A DNA stretch of 64,000 nt, from the NCBI GenBank assembly GCA_019677205.1, contig JAAMXY010000886.1, positions 1 through 64,000 on the forward strand, in the 5' to 3' direction. The notes beneath the pieces are model-generated. The model had not been told where the DNA came from, did no database searches, and saw only the letters and a list, made by a program, of their open reading frames with translations. Position 1 is the stretch's first letter, and each line of letters starts with the position of its first letter. Source of the stretch: Pinguiococcus pyrenoidosus. Lineage: Eukaryota; Sar; Pinguiophyceae; Pinguiochrysidales; Pinguiochrysidaceae. Both the position numbers and the translations under genes were made by a program. Below, piece after piece: positions 12,201 through 24,200 of this stretch.

Positions 12201-15200
12201 ACGTTCGCCAAGGAATCAACAATGCCCTGGAGCCCTGCCCGATCCAAGCTGGGGACGCCCGCCGTGATCGTACCAAAGTCCGAGCAGGTCGTCTCGGCGA
12301 ACGTGCCAGCCACCGTGAATTGCACTTTGGCCTGCCACGCCAGGCCGCTGGAGCCGATAGCAAGGATCTGCTTCTCCACCCCCGTGCGCCTTACGCCATA
12401 CGTCTCCCCCTGGACGCGGACCTGGTTGCCGATGGCCACCGCCGTGCCGAGGTCGAGGCTGGTGGAGATGACGGCCGAGTTGGCGGTGATCACCGCCGCC
12501 GGGTCGACCGACGCTGCACCGTCCAGCCCGGTGTATGGCGGTGACAAAAGAGCGTCCGTGGTACCCCCGATGCGGAAGGCCTGGCCATGCGTGAGCTCCT
12601 GGAGTACGTCCCGAGAGCTCGTGGATGTCACGGTGACGTAGTCTTGGTCACGAAGGACGGTCGCCGTGATGTCGGGGATGAGTTGCATCATTCGGTCGCC
12701 CCTGGCGATCAGGACGTCTCCGACGTTGGGCAGCTCTTCCACGAGCGTCTCGAAGTCTGTCGCGCCCTGCGCGTACTCGATCACGTCCGTGTCCTCTCCG
12801 CCGATGGTCATCCGGAAGTGTCCGGACAGGGGATTACTGCCGTCCGTGATCGGCATGGTCTGCGCCTGCGCACCCTCGCCGAGAAGGACCCCATCCACAT
12901 GGTCGGTAGTTATGGCGTCCAGGTTGCCGGAGCCCGGCGGGAAGGTCCGACCGTTGTATGACCCAGGGTTGCTGAGGAAGCGCACGTTCCACCGATAGCC
13001 TCCAAGCGCACCATCCGCCACCGCCACAGCACCCCAGCCGCCGCTGCTGGCCGTGGGGTACTCGGTCCGCCGGACTTCCACTACATCGATGGAGTCCAGC
13101 TCTCCCAATTTCCGCTCCAAGCGATGATCCGTCTCGTCAAACGACACCTCGATGGGACCGGCGTTGCCGAAATCCACCGTGAACGAGCCACCGAGGCCCA
13201 GGCTGCCCGGCTGTAGCTGATCGACTTGAATGGCGACGGCGCTGCCAGACGTGTCGGGTCCCTGCACGAAGGAGATCGGGTCGACGTTTCCGCTGCCCGG
13301 CGGGATCTGACCCGCATTGGCAGTGAAGATGATGGTCCACTCCATGGAGCCGTACTTGTCGAGGACGCGCCGACTGACGTCCACTGATCTGGTGGCGGAC
13401 GGATGGGATTCCAAGTGGGCGTCCAAGGCTGGCTCTAGGACGTTCCACGGAAGGGCCACGGCTCCCCTCAGGGGGTCCGTCGAGACGTCAAAGACGCTAA
13501 TGTCTCCTCTGCCAATCACGCCGTCCGCACAGCCCTGGCTGGTGCATGAGTGATCGTACACGTCCGCGTCGAGAAGCAGTGCCCCAGACACCTGCTGCGC
13601 GCCCGAAAAGGCCAAGGGGCAGCTTGCCGTGTCGAAGGTGAAGCCGTCGCCGACTCCGGGATCGTCCACCGCGAACCCCAATGTCGTGTCGCTGACCAGG
13701 AAGAAGAGCGTGTAGATGTAACCGTTGGGCCCGAGGTTGGCGTTGTTCGTCTTGGAGAACTGGCGTCTCTCCACCAGGAAGCGCATGGCCTGACCGGCCG
13801 CGGTGGTCATTCCGGCGGCGTTCAGCGCGCTCTGCATGTCTGCCGCGGATGCATCCCAGCGGAGGCAGGCCGTGGTGGCCGAGTTGTAGGTGATGGTGTA
13901 CTCCTCGGTCGTCCAAACGTTGGCGAAGCTGGGATCGGCAACGACGATGCGCTGCACCTCGAAGATGAAAGGAGCTCGGACGGCACCGTCGGAGACGTCG
14001 AAGACGTAAAGCTTGTCACAGTCGCCTGGACTAACTTCCTTGCAGTCTCCCAGGAGGTTGTTGTTCGGGGCGTCGATGGTAAGCTTGGGAAAGTCGCCTG
14101 GCGAGGCGCAGGAGTTGTCGCTGGTCACGCGAGCGTCATTGTCACAATTGGCGTTGTCGTCCGCCAAGAAGGTGACGATCCACATGTACGCGCCGTTGTA
14201 TCGATTGACCGCCGTTCGCGTGACTTCCACGTCGCCGACGTTCGGCAAAGCCTCGAGCTTCTCCTCCATGCTGGAGCCATCGCCACCACTTTCCGCGGCG
14301 GTCGCGAAGGCGTTGTGAGCGATGTCCGTGGTGAACTGCTGCGACTGCTCCGCGATCTGGGTTGACAGCGTGGTGTCCGCCGACAAGCGGAAGGTCCCAC
14401 TCAGGGGCGCCGTGCCCTGGACAAGCTCGTCCACGTCGCAGCTCGCCGTGACGCTCGCGGTGGTGAAGAGAGACCCAGCGTTGCATGTGATGGCGTTGAG
14501 GTTCCCAATGTTTCTTCCCCAAGCGACGGAGTACTCGTTGCCGTCGTCAGCCATCCACACGTCCGTCCAGGGTCTCGGAGAGCCTTCCCAGTTGCCGACG
14601 CCTTCCACCGCCCCGTGCAGAATGGTGGGGTCTCGATGCTCGCTGGAGTAGAACGTCACCCTCCATTCATAGCCGCCCACCTGCGTGCCACCCACGAGCG
14701 CCGGTCCGTACTTGAGCGGGTTGGCGCTGCGAGTGACAACGACAGCCGACGGGGCTACGGAAATGAGGGCATTCAGCTGATCCTCGACCTCCTGAGCCGT
14801 GGCGTCGTGGGCGATGGGGCCGGTGGTGTCGGCGCCGTAGCTCAGGCGGAAGGTGCCTTGCATCGAAGCGCCCTTGACAAACTCGTTGACCTGCACGAAG
14901 GGGCTTCGCCCCGTGGCGGTGCTAAAGTCGACGGTCATCGCATCGATGTCCCCCCCGACGTTCTCATGCTGGAAGGTGACGTAATAGCTGTAGCCCAGTT
15001 GCAGGGTGTGGCTGGTGCTTCGACTGACGGACACCGTGGCGACACCGGCGAAGATGTCCGTGTTGATCGCACTCATGAGGTCGTTGGCCGAGAGCGCCAA
15101 GAAATCTCCCGGGTTCTGCACGTTCACCGACGTGCTCAGACCTGCGTAGCTCAGTGTGTACGTGCCACCGATCTGGTTGCCGTCTCGGGCGACGCCCGGG

Positions 15201-18200
15201 TCGTCCGTCAAGGAGCTCGAGTCTGCAGCGCCCTGAAAGGTGTCCTCCATGATGCCAGACGAGTCTTCGTCAGCCACCTCGAGCGTGCCTGTGAAAGCGT
15301 TGACGCCGGCGTTGGAGACACCCAGAGCAGGGACGTTGCCCGGGTAGGTATCAAACGTGATCGTCCAAGTGTATTCGCCAGACCAGCGACTCGTAGACAA
15401 GTCATTGGGATACGGCGCCCTCGTGATGGTAAGCGAGCCGAAGACGGGGGTTCCGCCGCCATCCACCAGCGCTTCGAGAATGGACTCCATCCGAGCGGCC
15501 GGCGAGTACCACGTGATCTCGCCGTCGCTGGTGGCGTACGGAGCCGGCGTCCCCAGGTACTCGTGCGGATACTGCGTCGCGATGTTGAAGTCGCCACTCA
15601 GCAACGACCCAGACGTGTCCTCCGCAACTACGCAGCTCATGCTAACATCCCCTCCCAGCGTGGAGCTGAGCAACGCTGCGTCGCAGACCATGTCGAAGGG
15701 GTCTCCTGGCTGAAGGTTGAACGTGACCGTCCATCGGTAGCCAGTCTGCGACGGGACTCCAAGGCTCGCCAGCGTAGCCCTGGACACGTCGATGGAGCTA
15801 GTCGCGCCGTTGATGTTGTCGAGCGCGGTGAGCCGAGTGTCCAGTAGCGACGTCGAGATGTACGCATTCAAAGCGACCGTCGGGTACACTCGAGATGTGA
15901 GGCAAGCGCTGCTGACGCCAGTTGCGGCAGTTGGGTCCGAGTAGAAGATTCCCGCCTCGCCGTCACTGACCGTTGCCCCAGTCGCCGTCCACGGTGCGGT
16001 AAGGGTGATCGCGTCGGTGGCCGTGTCGACCGAGGCGATCTGGAAGTACGAGTTGGATACCCGCAGCCACTCGTCCTGGCGGTAGTTCGTCTCCTCTGCG
16101 TCGAGGATGCCGACGCTGGCGCTGTTCTGCACCAGCGTCACTGTCAAGCCGGTGGCGGTGAGTCCTTCGCATCTGTAGGTCAGCGCAAATGTCCCATCCG
16201 GCTGCGCGCCTTCCGTTAGCACCAGAGGAAGGCCGTTCGCTGGGTTGCCGACGCTCCACTGGCTCAAACCGCTGACGACCTCCGCCGCCGGGACCGTCGC
16301 AGTCACGTCGGCTGCGAGGACGGCAGACTGGAACGCGGTGCCGGTGTTGTAGGCGACGGTGGTTTCTTGCATCTGGAGCCGGGGAACGTCGCCGCGCAGT
16401 GTTCTGCTCACGAAGGTGATCTCGTGCTTCAGCAGGTACATGCCGTCATGTGGCGTCCCCGGGGTGTTGACAGTCGCCAGGTTGGTCACCTGTCCATCCA
16501 GGAGAATGCTGCTCTGCAGCTGATGGGCCAGCGGTCCTTCGAGCGTCTCGAAGGTGATGGACATCTCCGAGCCCCTTGTAACCACGCCCCCGGCGCAGGT
16601 CCCGCAAGTCACGGTGACATCGCCGGTGAGATCTCCCACGGTTGTCAGTCCATCGAGCGCAGTCTGGAAGTCTGCGACCGTCGTAGTGCCGCAGGTCAGT
16701 GTTCCGGTGGTCTGGCCGTCGTACGTGACAGAGAAGGTGGAGCAAGGATCGATACCCTGCACTGTCACGGTCGGCGTCGGTGTCGAGGGCGTCCCCGTCG
16801 TATCGGTCAAGGTGATCGTCATCGCCGGGACGTTGCCATCCTCCAGATCAAAGAGCATTCGAATGTCCTCCAGCGGGTCCAGGAGACCGTCCGCGTTGGT
16901 GTTCCCGTTGGCGTTGGTCCCGGCGGCGAGCGACACGGCCGGATTGCTGGCGACGTCGTTCAGGGATGCCAGCTCGGTCACAAGATCGGCGGTGGTGGCT
17001 CGGTCGACGCCAGCCGATGCGACCGTCAGGCTTCCTGTCGACGTCGAGGTATCATCAAGCACGGAGTCGTAGGTGGACGTCGTGACGTCGCCGTCGCTTG
17101 GGGCAAAGGTGATGGTCAGGGCGTCTCCCGCTTCGAGATATGTATCACCGTCGGCGTCGGTGACCGTCACGGCCGCGGTCAGCAGACCGAGGCCATCGAT
17201 GGCAGTCTGGAGATCGGAGACCTGCTGCGGAAGAACCCCAGCGGTTGCTGCCGTGCTGGTGGTGAAGCCATCGGTATCGAACTGGGTCTGCAGGCTGGTG
17301 AGCGGGCCGTCTCGCTTGGCGAAACGGATCACGAGTTCCTCTCCCTGGTCAAGGAAGCCGTCGGAGTTGCCGGTGCCGTCGTCGGCAGCCGTGACCTGGC
17401 CGGCCTCCTGCAGCGTAGAGGTCAGCGCACGCAACGCCGTCTGAATCGAAGCCGTCGTCGGCCGGCCGACGCCGTTCGTGGTGCTGGTGATGGCCGAGTA
17501 GCCATACGCGGGGTTGACGCCAAGGTCGGAGAGGGGAATGTTTCCGTCGTCGTTGGCCCAAGTGATGGTCACCACGTCTCCTGGATCCATCGAAGCACCG
17601 GCGTCGTCAACGCTCACCGTGACGCCGCCGTTGAAGACACTTGCGGCGTTCAGAGCATTCTCGAGATCGCTCGCTTGGGCGCCGGGCTCGAAGTCGAGGG
17701 ACGACGACGGCAGCTCCGTGGCGCCGCCTCCTGCGTCGACGCGAACTCGAAAGTCGGTGCTGGGGACCGTGAAGGACTGGGTCTCGGCCGTGTTGACAAA
17801 GTTGCCGTCCTGGTTCTGCGAAATATCTGCATAGGCCGAGAACGGCGCAGTGTCGAGCTGTACTGGAGCGATGTTGCCCTCGGTGTTTCCCCACGTTATC
17901 GTGATGCTATCTCCTGCAGTGATGGGATTGCTGTTTCCGCCGGTGCCAGAGACGCTCAGGCTACCGGCACCAAAGATGGCCTGGAGCTCAGCCTCGATCT
18001 CCGCAGGAGTGTTTGTGAGCACGGTGAACTCCGTGTTCGCCGGTGCCAGCGTCGTGGGGATCTCCACGTAGCCCCCGCCATTGTCGCAGTTGAGGCGGAA
18101 ATTCCCACCAGGCACCGTGAAGGACTGGATCTCCGAAATGGTGATGTAGCTGCCCTGGATGCCGGCCGTGACGGCCGAATACGAAAAGGTAGGTTGGCCG

Positions 18201-21200
18201 AGGTTGCTCAGAACCACGTCGCCGAGCGTCTGGTCGAAGGTGATGGTGACTGTGTCGGCGTTGGTGATGGTCGCTTGGCCCCCGCCGCTGGTGACCGTCA
18301 CCAAGCCAGCTCCGAACTCCCCTTCTAAGGCGGCTTGGATGTCTCCAAAAGTGTCGCCCAAGGTAAAATCGCCACTGGCAGGGAGCTCGGCAAGGCCGCC
18401 TCCGTCGTTGACCTGCAAACGAAAGTCTCCAGCCGGGACCGCGAAGGTCTGGACCTCCTCGATCGCCAGCGAAAAAGGTCCCGCGGTCTGAGCGACGCCA
18501 GCGGACCCGTCGACGCGAATCTCTAGGGTCTGCTTGGCGGCTGTGGCCGTGATCTCGTGGACCTCTTGCGCGCCAAAGCTCAAAGTCCCCGTGCTGCCGC
18601 CGAGCACCGTCAACTCGATGGTGTTGATAGCCGCTGCTGGCGTGACGGTCTGGATCTCAGACTTGCCAAGGCTGACGGCGTTCGTCTGGTCGCCATTCAT
18701 GTTGATGCGGAAGGCGTGAACGCCGCTCGGGAAGGTCATCGTCACGTCCTCCTGACGGCCGTCCTCCGGCGTCATCGTCTGGACCTCCTTAACGCGAGTG
18801 GAGGCACGGATCACTTCCCCTCTACGCACGACTTCGACGCCGTTGCCGCCGCTGTCCACCATGAAGTTGTGTCCAGGGTTCCCAAAGGCTATCTCGTCTG
18901 AGGAGATGCTGTTGAGCAGATACTCTAGGCCGCTGGTGTCGATCCCTTGCATCGGGCACGACGTGTCCGTCGTCAACCGGCTTGCACAGTCGTGTGCGTT
19001 GATGTCCACGCTGGCTGTGTAGCACTCCAGAGGCCCGTCGCACGTGATGGTGACTCCGGGAGACCACTCGGTCTCGAGGCCCTGCTGGCAAAAGTTTCTG
19101 TCCAAGTTGACGGTGCCGACGACATCGTCCCCGCCGCAGAGGTCGAAGAGGAACCGGAGCCTGTACGTGCCGCTGAGCTTGTTCTCGATGGCCGTGCACA
19201 GTTCCCCCACGAGGCAGCCTTCCGTGTCGATGCTTGTGATGTAGAAGCCATACTCTTGTCGCTCGTCATTCTCCGTCACGTACACGTCGACGGTCTGCAC
19301 CTCTGCGCTGGGGCTGGGAAACAGAGAGCGAATCTGCTGGATCTCCCGCTGCGTGTTGGTGGAGAAGAGGGACACCTCCTGCACCTCGTCCACATCCACG
19401 GCGCCCGTCGTGATAACCTGCACTTCCGGCTGGACTCGGTCAGCGTAGGTCACGATGGCCTGCACCTCGTCGACGCCCGCCACGGTGGATCGCACTCGCT
19501 GGCGCTCGTTCGTGACTTCCGTCGTCAGGAGGATCGCTTGCTCCTCGACGACCACCGACGTGTCCACGACGATGCTTTGCAGCTCTCGCTCGACCGCGAC
19601 CTCGACGTTGGTGTTTGAGGCAAAGAGCTCCTCGGTGTCGTACTCTACGACGTAAGCCTCGATGGTCTCACCGCCGTCGCTCACCGGCGTGGTCCAGGAT
19701 GCTGTGAGCGAGTTGGCGTCCGCTACGGACACTGCAATGTCGCGAACGGGGTACGGAACCCGATCGGCGGTGGTGACCACGGGTGGCGTCGACGGCGTCG
19801 TCGCGCCAGCTCCGACGCTGTTGAAGGCCGTGATGCGCACGTAGTACGCCATGCCCGGCTGCAGCACGGCCTGCTCTACGCCCGTGATGACGTCTCGACC
19901 TCCGATCGTGTACTCGAGCGTCGGGTGTTCAGCGACGATGAACGTGTAGCTCTCAGCGGGGGACGAGAAGGTCGCGTCGGTGTCCCACTCGATCACGTAG
20001 TGAGAGATGGGCGCGCCACCGTCTCCCCCAAACTCACAAAGCGCTGCCGTCGGTGCTTCCCAAGCGAGCAGGAGCCCGACACTGCTGGTCGATTCCAGTG
20101 CCACCGACTGCGGCGCCCCGGGAGCGCGAAGCAGGCCCGTGGAACTCGGAGGCGTCGACAGCGCAGGCGCTGACCATCCGAATCCGTTGTATGCCAGAAC
20201 GCGCGCAAAGCGAGGTACCGAGGACGACGCCGCGGATATGGCGATGGTGGTGCAATAACGGGGAGCAGCCGGATCGACGACCAGCACCTCGGTCTCGTAG
20301 CCGCTGGTCGCCAGGTTGCTGAAGTCCGGCACGGTATCCCACTGGACCCGGTACCTTGTGATCGTACCACCGCCGTCGTCGCTTGGCGCGGACCACACGA
20401 CTTTCAACGCTACATTTGACATCGGTATCAATGTGACGGCAGTCGGTGGACCGGGGAACGTTACAGGAGCCAAGGGCACTGGAGCGGCGAATGCGAAGGT
20501 CGATGGCCCCTTGGAGCTCTCCGCCTTGATACCTACGGTGTAGGGAGCACCGTTCACGAGGCCAGAGGCGGTGTACGTGCGCACGCCGGGCCCAACCATC
20601 GCCGAGCCTTGATCGAGGCTGGAAAAGGAGCCGAGGACGGAGCGGCTTACTGTCACCTTTGCAAGCGGCCCAGTCAAGCTCGAATCGTCGGCGGACAGGA
20701 GGTTCACAGGACCGAAGTGCTCGTGGAAGGTCACGCGCCAGTTGAAGCCGTTGTTGTTGCTGGCTCGCGTCACGGAGACGTCGGTCACGTCGGGAAGGCC
20801 CTCCAAGGCTTGCTCCATCTGGGCGGCGCCCACATTGAACGGCAAAGGTCCCGTCCGAGCCGCGTCGAGACCTAGTCGGAAGGTCCCCGCGATCGGCTCT
20901 TGCCCGTCTCGAACAGTCTCTACGACCAAAATAGGACTGACTCCCGCCCAGAAGTCAGCTTCGGTAGGGACGATCAAGGGGACGTCTCCGCTGGCCGCCC
21001 GGAAGGTGATGTCCCACTCGTAGCCGAACGCCCAGGTGAACAGAGTCTCCCCGACCAGATCGGGTCCTGGGTAGGTCTCGTCAGCGCCGGTGTCGACGTT
21101 CTTGAGCTCGATGCTCTGGCCGACGATGCTCTTGACGCGGAACTGCTCGAGGCCAAAGAAGATGATGTCGTCTATGGCCAGAGACGAGATGGAACCGGTG

Positions 21201-24200
21201 GCCACCGCGGCCGGGTCGCCGTTGCCGATCGCGATGGTGACGCCATGAACAGCGATTCTCGAGCGCGTCCGCGACACGTCGACCTTGCTGACGGTGCTCA
21301 GGAGCTCCAAGTGGTACTTGACGCTGTCGAGTCCCTCGGGCTCGGCGTTGTGCGGAATGAGCCCGGTGGTCTCTCCTTCAAAGCTGAGCGTAAAGAAGCC
21401 AGTGAGACCGACCTGGCCAGCTGCCGTGCGCAGCCGCTGGATCTCTTGCAGCCCATCCGACGCGCTGGTCGTGACCGTCTGCACCTCTTCCACATTCGCG
21501 CCTCCGGCATACCAGAAGAGGCTGTACCCTGAGAGGGTGCTGCCACGTTGATCTGCGGGTGCTTCCCAGGTGACCGCCAAGGACGTCCCGCTCGCTACAG
21601 ACACTTGAGCATTCTCAGGCCTTGTTGGTTGGGTTGCTGGCGTCGCCCTCGAAACTGCCGACGGGACTCCGTACCCGACGCTGTTGTACGCCGTGACACG
21701 CAGCGAGTACGGCGCACCGGTGACAAGTGGTCCGACCGAAAGAGACCTGGGATTGGTGCCCCGAACGCGCTCCACGACGCGCACCTCCGTGCCAGCTGGC
21801 GAAAGGGGCGTCGTCCCCGACGTTCCTTGCATGAGAAACACGTTGCCGGCACCCGGGCGCATTTCGTGACTGAGGTGGGTGAACGTCACCGTCCAGGCTT
21901 TGCGACCCAGCGTGAGTGCCGTCTCTGTCACATGCGTCGTGTAGATGGTCGAGATGGCTTCCAGCGCAGAGCGAACCTCCGCCGCCGTGGCAGTTACGTC
22001 GATGTCCGCAGTCGTCTGGCCTTCGAAGCTGAGCCGGAACTCCCCGCTGACGCTGAGACCGTCCAGAGCCAGGCTATCGATGTACACCGTCTGGACCTCC
22101 TCCGTGAAGCGGCCAGGCGTCATGTCTCCGGAGCCTTTGACGACCTCCGACACGAAGATCTGCGACGCATCGCCCAAGAGCATGGTGCCATCCGCCTCCA
22201 GCGGCGCCAAGTCCCCGCGAGGCGTCGAGAAGGTGACAAGCCACTCGAACCCCCGTCCGCGAGCCTTTCTGGACACCGTGACAGGTGGTGGTAGCGTCAA
22301 GGGGACTTCCATCAGGACGGCGATCTCCTTAGCCAGGTCGGAGGCAGAGATGTCGTACGCCACGTCTGGAGTTTGGAGTCCTCCCCACGCCAGGGTGAAG
22401 GTACCGCCACGCGTGGCAACTTCGTCACCAGATCGGAAGTATGTGTATATCCTCTGGACTTCGTCCACAGTGCCGACTTCGAAGCTCGTGTAGTTCGCAG
22501 AGGAACGATCGAAGGCGTCGGAGCTGTCCACCTCCACGAGATACTTGGTAATCTCCAGACCGCCGTCCCTCTCCGGCGGCTCGAAGTGGATGCTCAAGCT
22601 GTCCTTCGAGTAGTGCAGACCAAGAATCACGCCGGTCGGCGCACCGGGAACCACCCCCTGGGTCGGCGTCGTCACAACGGCATCTTCCGAAAAGGCGCCG
22701 AAGCCCCGAGCATTTCGCGCGCCGAGGCGTACTCGAAACGTCGTACCACCCTGCAGCAGATGCAGCTTCTCGTGGCTGTCCTGGAGCGCGACGGCCTTCT
22801 GCACTGTTCTCACGTAGATGTTTGCATGTACCGCTCCGGCGGTGAAGGCGCCCACCAAGCCGTCCAGAGACTTTGCTTCGACTTCTCCCCAGAACGTGAT
22901 CGAGTAAGAGTACCCAAGTGTCGTCTGCGTTCGAGACACGTCCACCTGATCTAGCACCTCGAAGTTGTCCAGCTCATCGGCCATTGTGCTGGCGTCGACA
23001 TTGAAGGCGAGCGACGGAGTGGTCTCGCCCCCGAGAGAGAGCGTGAAGGTCGTCGACCCGACTGCAGACACAAGATCCGCTGGCGAAAGGGCTTGAACAA
23101 AAACCGTCTCGACCGCAGGTGGACCTCCAAGCTGAAGGACATTGGCGCGGTGCCCCTGGGGCCTCCTCTGGTACAGCCTTGCGCCCGTGCCTCGCCAGTG
23201 GACTCCGACACTAGCGCCAAAGGTACGCTGGTCAGCGTCGTAGCTCTTCAGGATGACGGCGTGCTCGCGCCCGAACCCGTCGGCAAACGCGGCCGCTCCC
23301 GTGAACTCATGATGGAACGCGGCACCGACGTCCACGACATTTGAAAGCGGCGTCGAAAGTACGGTGTACTTGATGTCCGCGACAAGGAGGTCGTCGCCGG
23401 CGCTCACCATCATGGACAAGTCCTCAGTCGTAGTCAAGGACATCGTCGACTTGAACACGCCGACGACAGGAACGCCCTCTGTCACCGTGGCTCCTTGGAA
23501 GCTGCGATCGAGAGTCAAGGTGTCCACTCCGCTGGTCGTGACGGTATACTTCTCCCCTTGGATCCACACGCTTTCGCCTGAAACGATCCCAACGCTCGCA
23601 TGCGGCTCTACGAGGTACACGATGGCGGCCGTCGCGACCACATTGGGTGTCGACGTTTTCAGATGCGCGGTTGCGTCCAGGGACAGCACACCCGGAAGCT
23701 GGCGCTGGCTCTTGGGCGCGGTGGGGATCGTAGCCGTGTACTGGCCAGTGGCCAGCGTGAAGGCAGAAGAAAAGGTGAGGACGCTGACGTCCCGAATGGT
23801 CATCGAAGCCTGTGCCAAGAAGAGTGCCTGCTCTCCGGCACTCGCCGGGCGATACTGCACCGACGTGATGGTGCTTTGAGTCCCCGCAACGATGGCTACA
23901 TCTGAGGCGTGGACAGCGGTAGTGAGATCTTCGTCTCCCACGAGAAGGACGCTGGTCGAGCTTGCGTCGTGAACGACGGGGACGTCGAAGGAGTTCTGGC
24001 TCTTCGTGGCGCCGTCTACCTCGATGACGACCTGTCCGTCCCCGGCAGCGATGGTGCCACTGGTCACTTCAATCCTGGTGACGGACGCAGGAGCGCCGAC
24101 GGCGGCGTTGGCGAAAGCAGTGGCCGCCGTGGCGTCAATCGCCATGTACGTGCTGCTGGAGACGATGTATGCTCCGCCGGCGATGGTGACCGTGTCACCG

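Larger units (their letters stand above)
9230..19640 (-). repeat. About 3,470-residue insertion of beta repeats inside one FN3 domain
   Basis: The first half of an FN3 domain (VSDGGETIEAYVVEYDT) ends near 19640. Its partner strand (TISGLQTGVINYVRVSARN) appears only near 9230-9130, and no complete FN3 lies between. The interval holds, in order: the nine-unit EVQ ladder, a Cys-rich stretch, a divergent repeat subfamily, then about 20 standard 90-residue repeats with W-x-(V/I)-T-F cores. It also holds several small GD-x-(V/I)-x-I modules and four EF-hand-like loops. Whether the two FN3 halves pair in the folded protein is inference. Confidence 0.7.

Noticed and set aside
16367-18328. 653-codon forward frame opposite the giant gene
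   Set aside because: Arg/Gly-rich shadow of the GC-rich opposite strand; it lacks domains and contradicts the well-supported repeat protein. The same holds for the forward frames at 53618-55405, 2849-4114 and 45017-46042.
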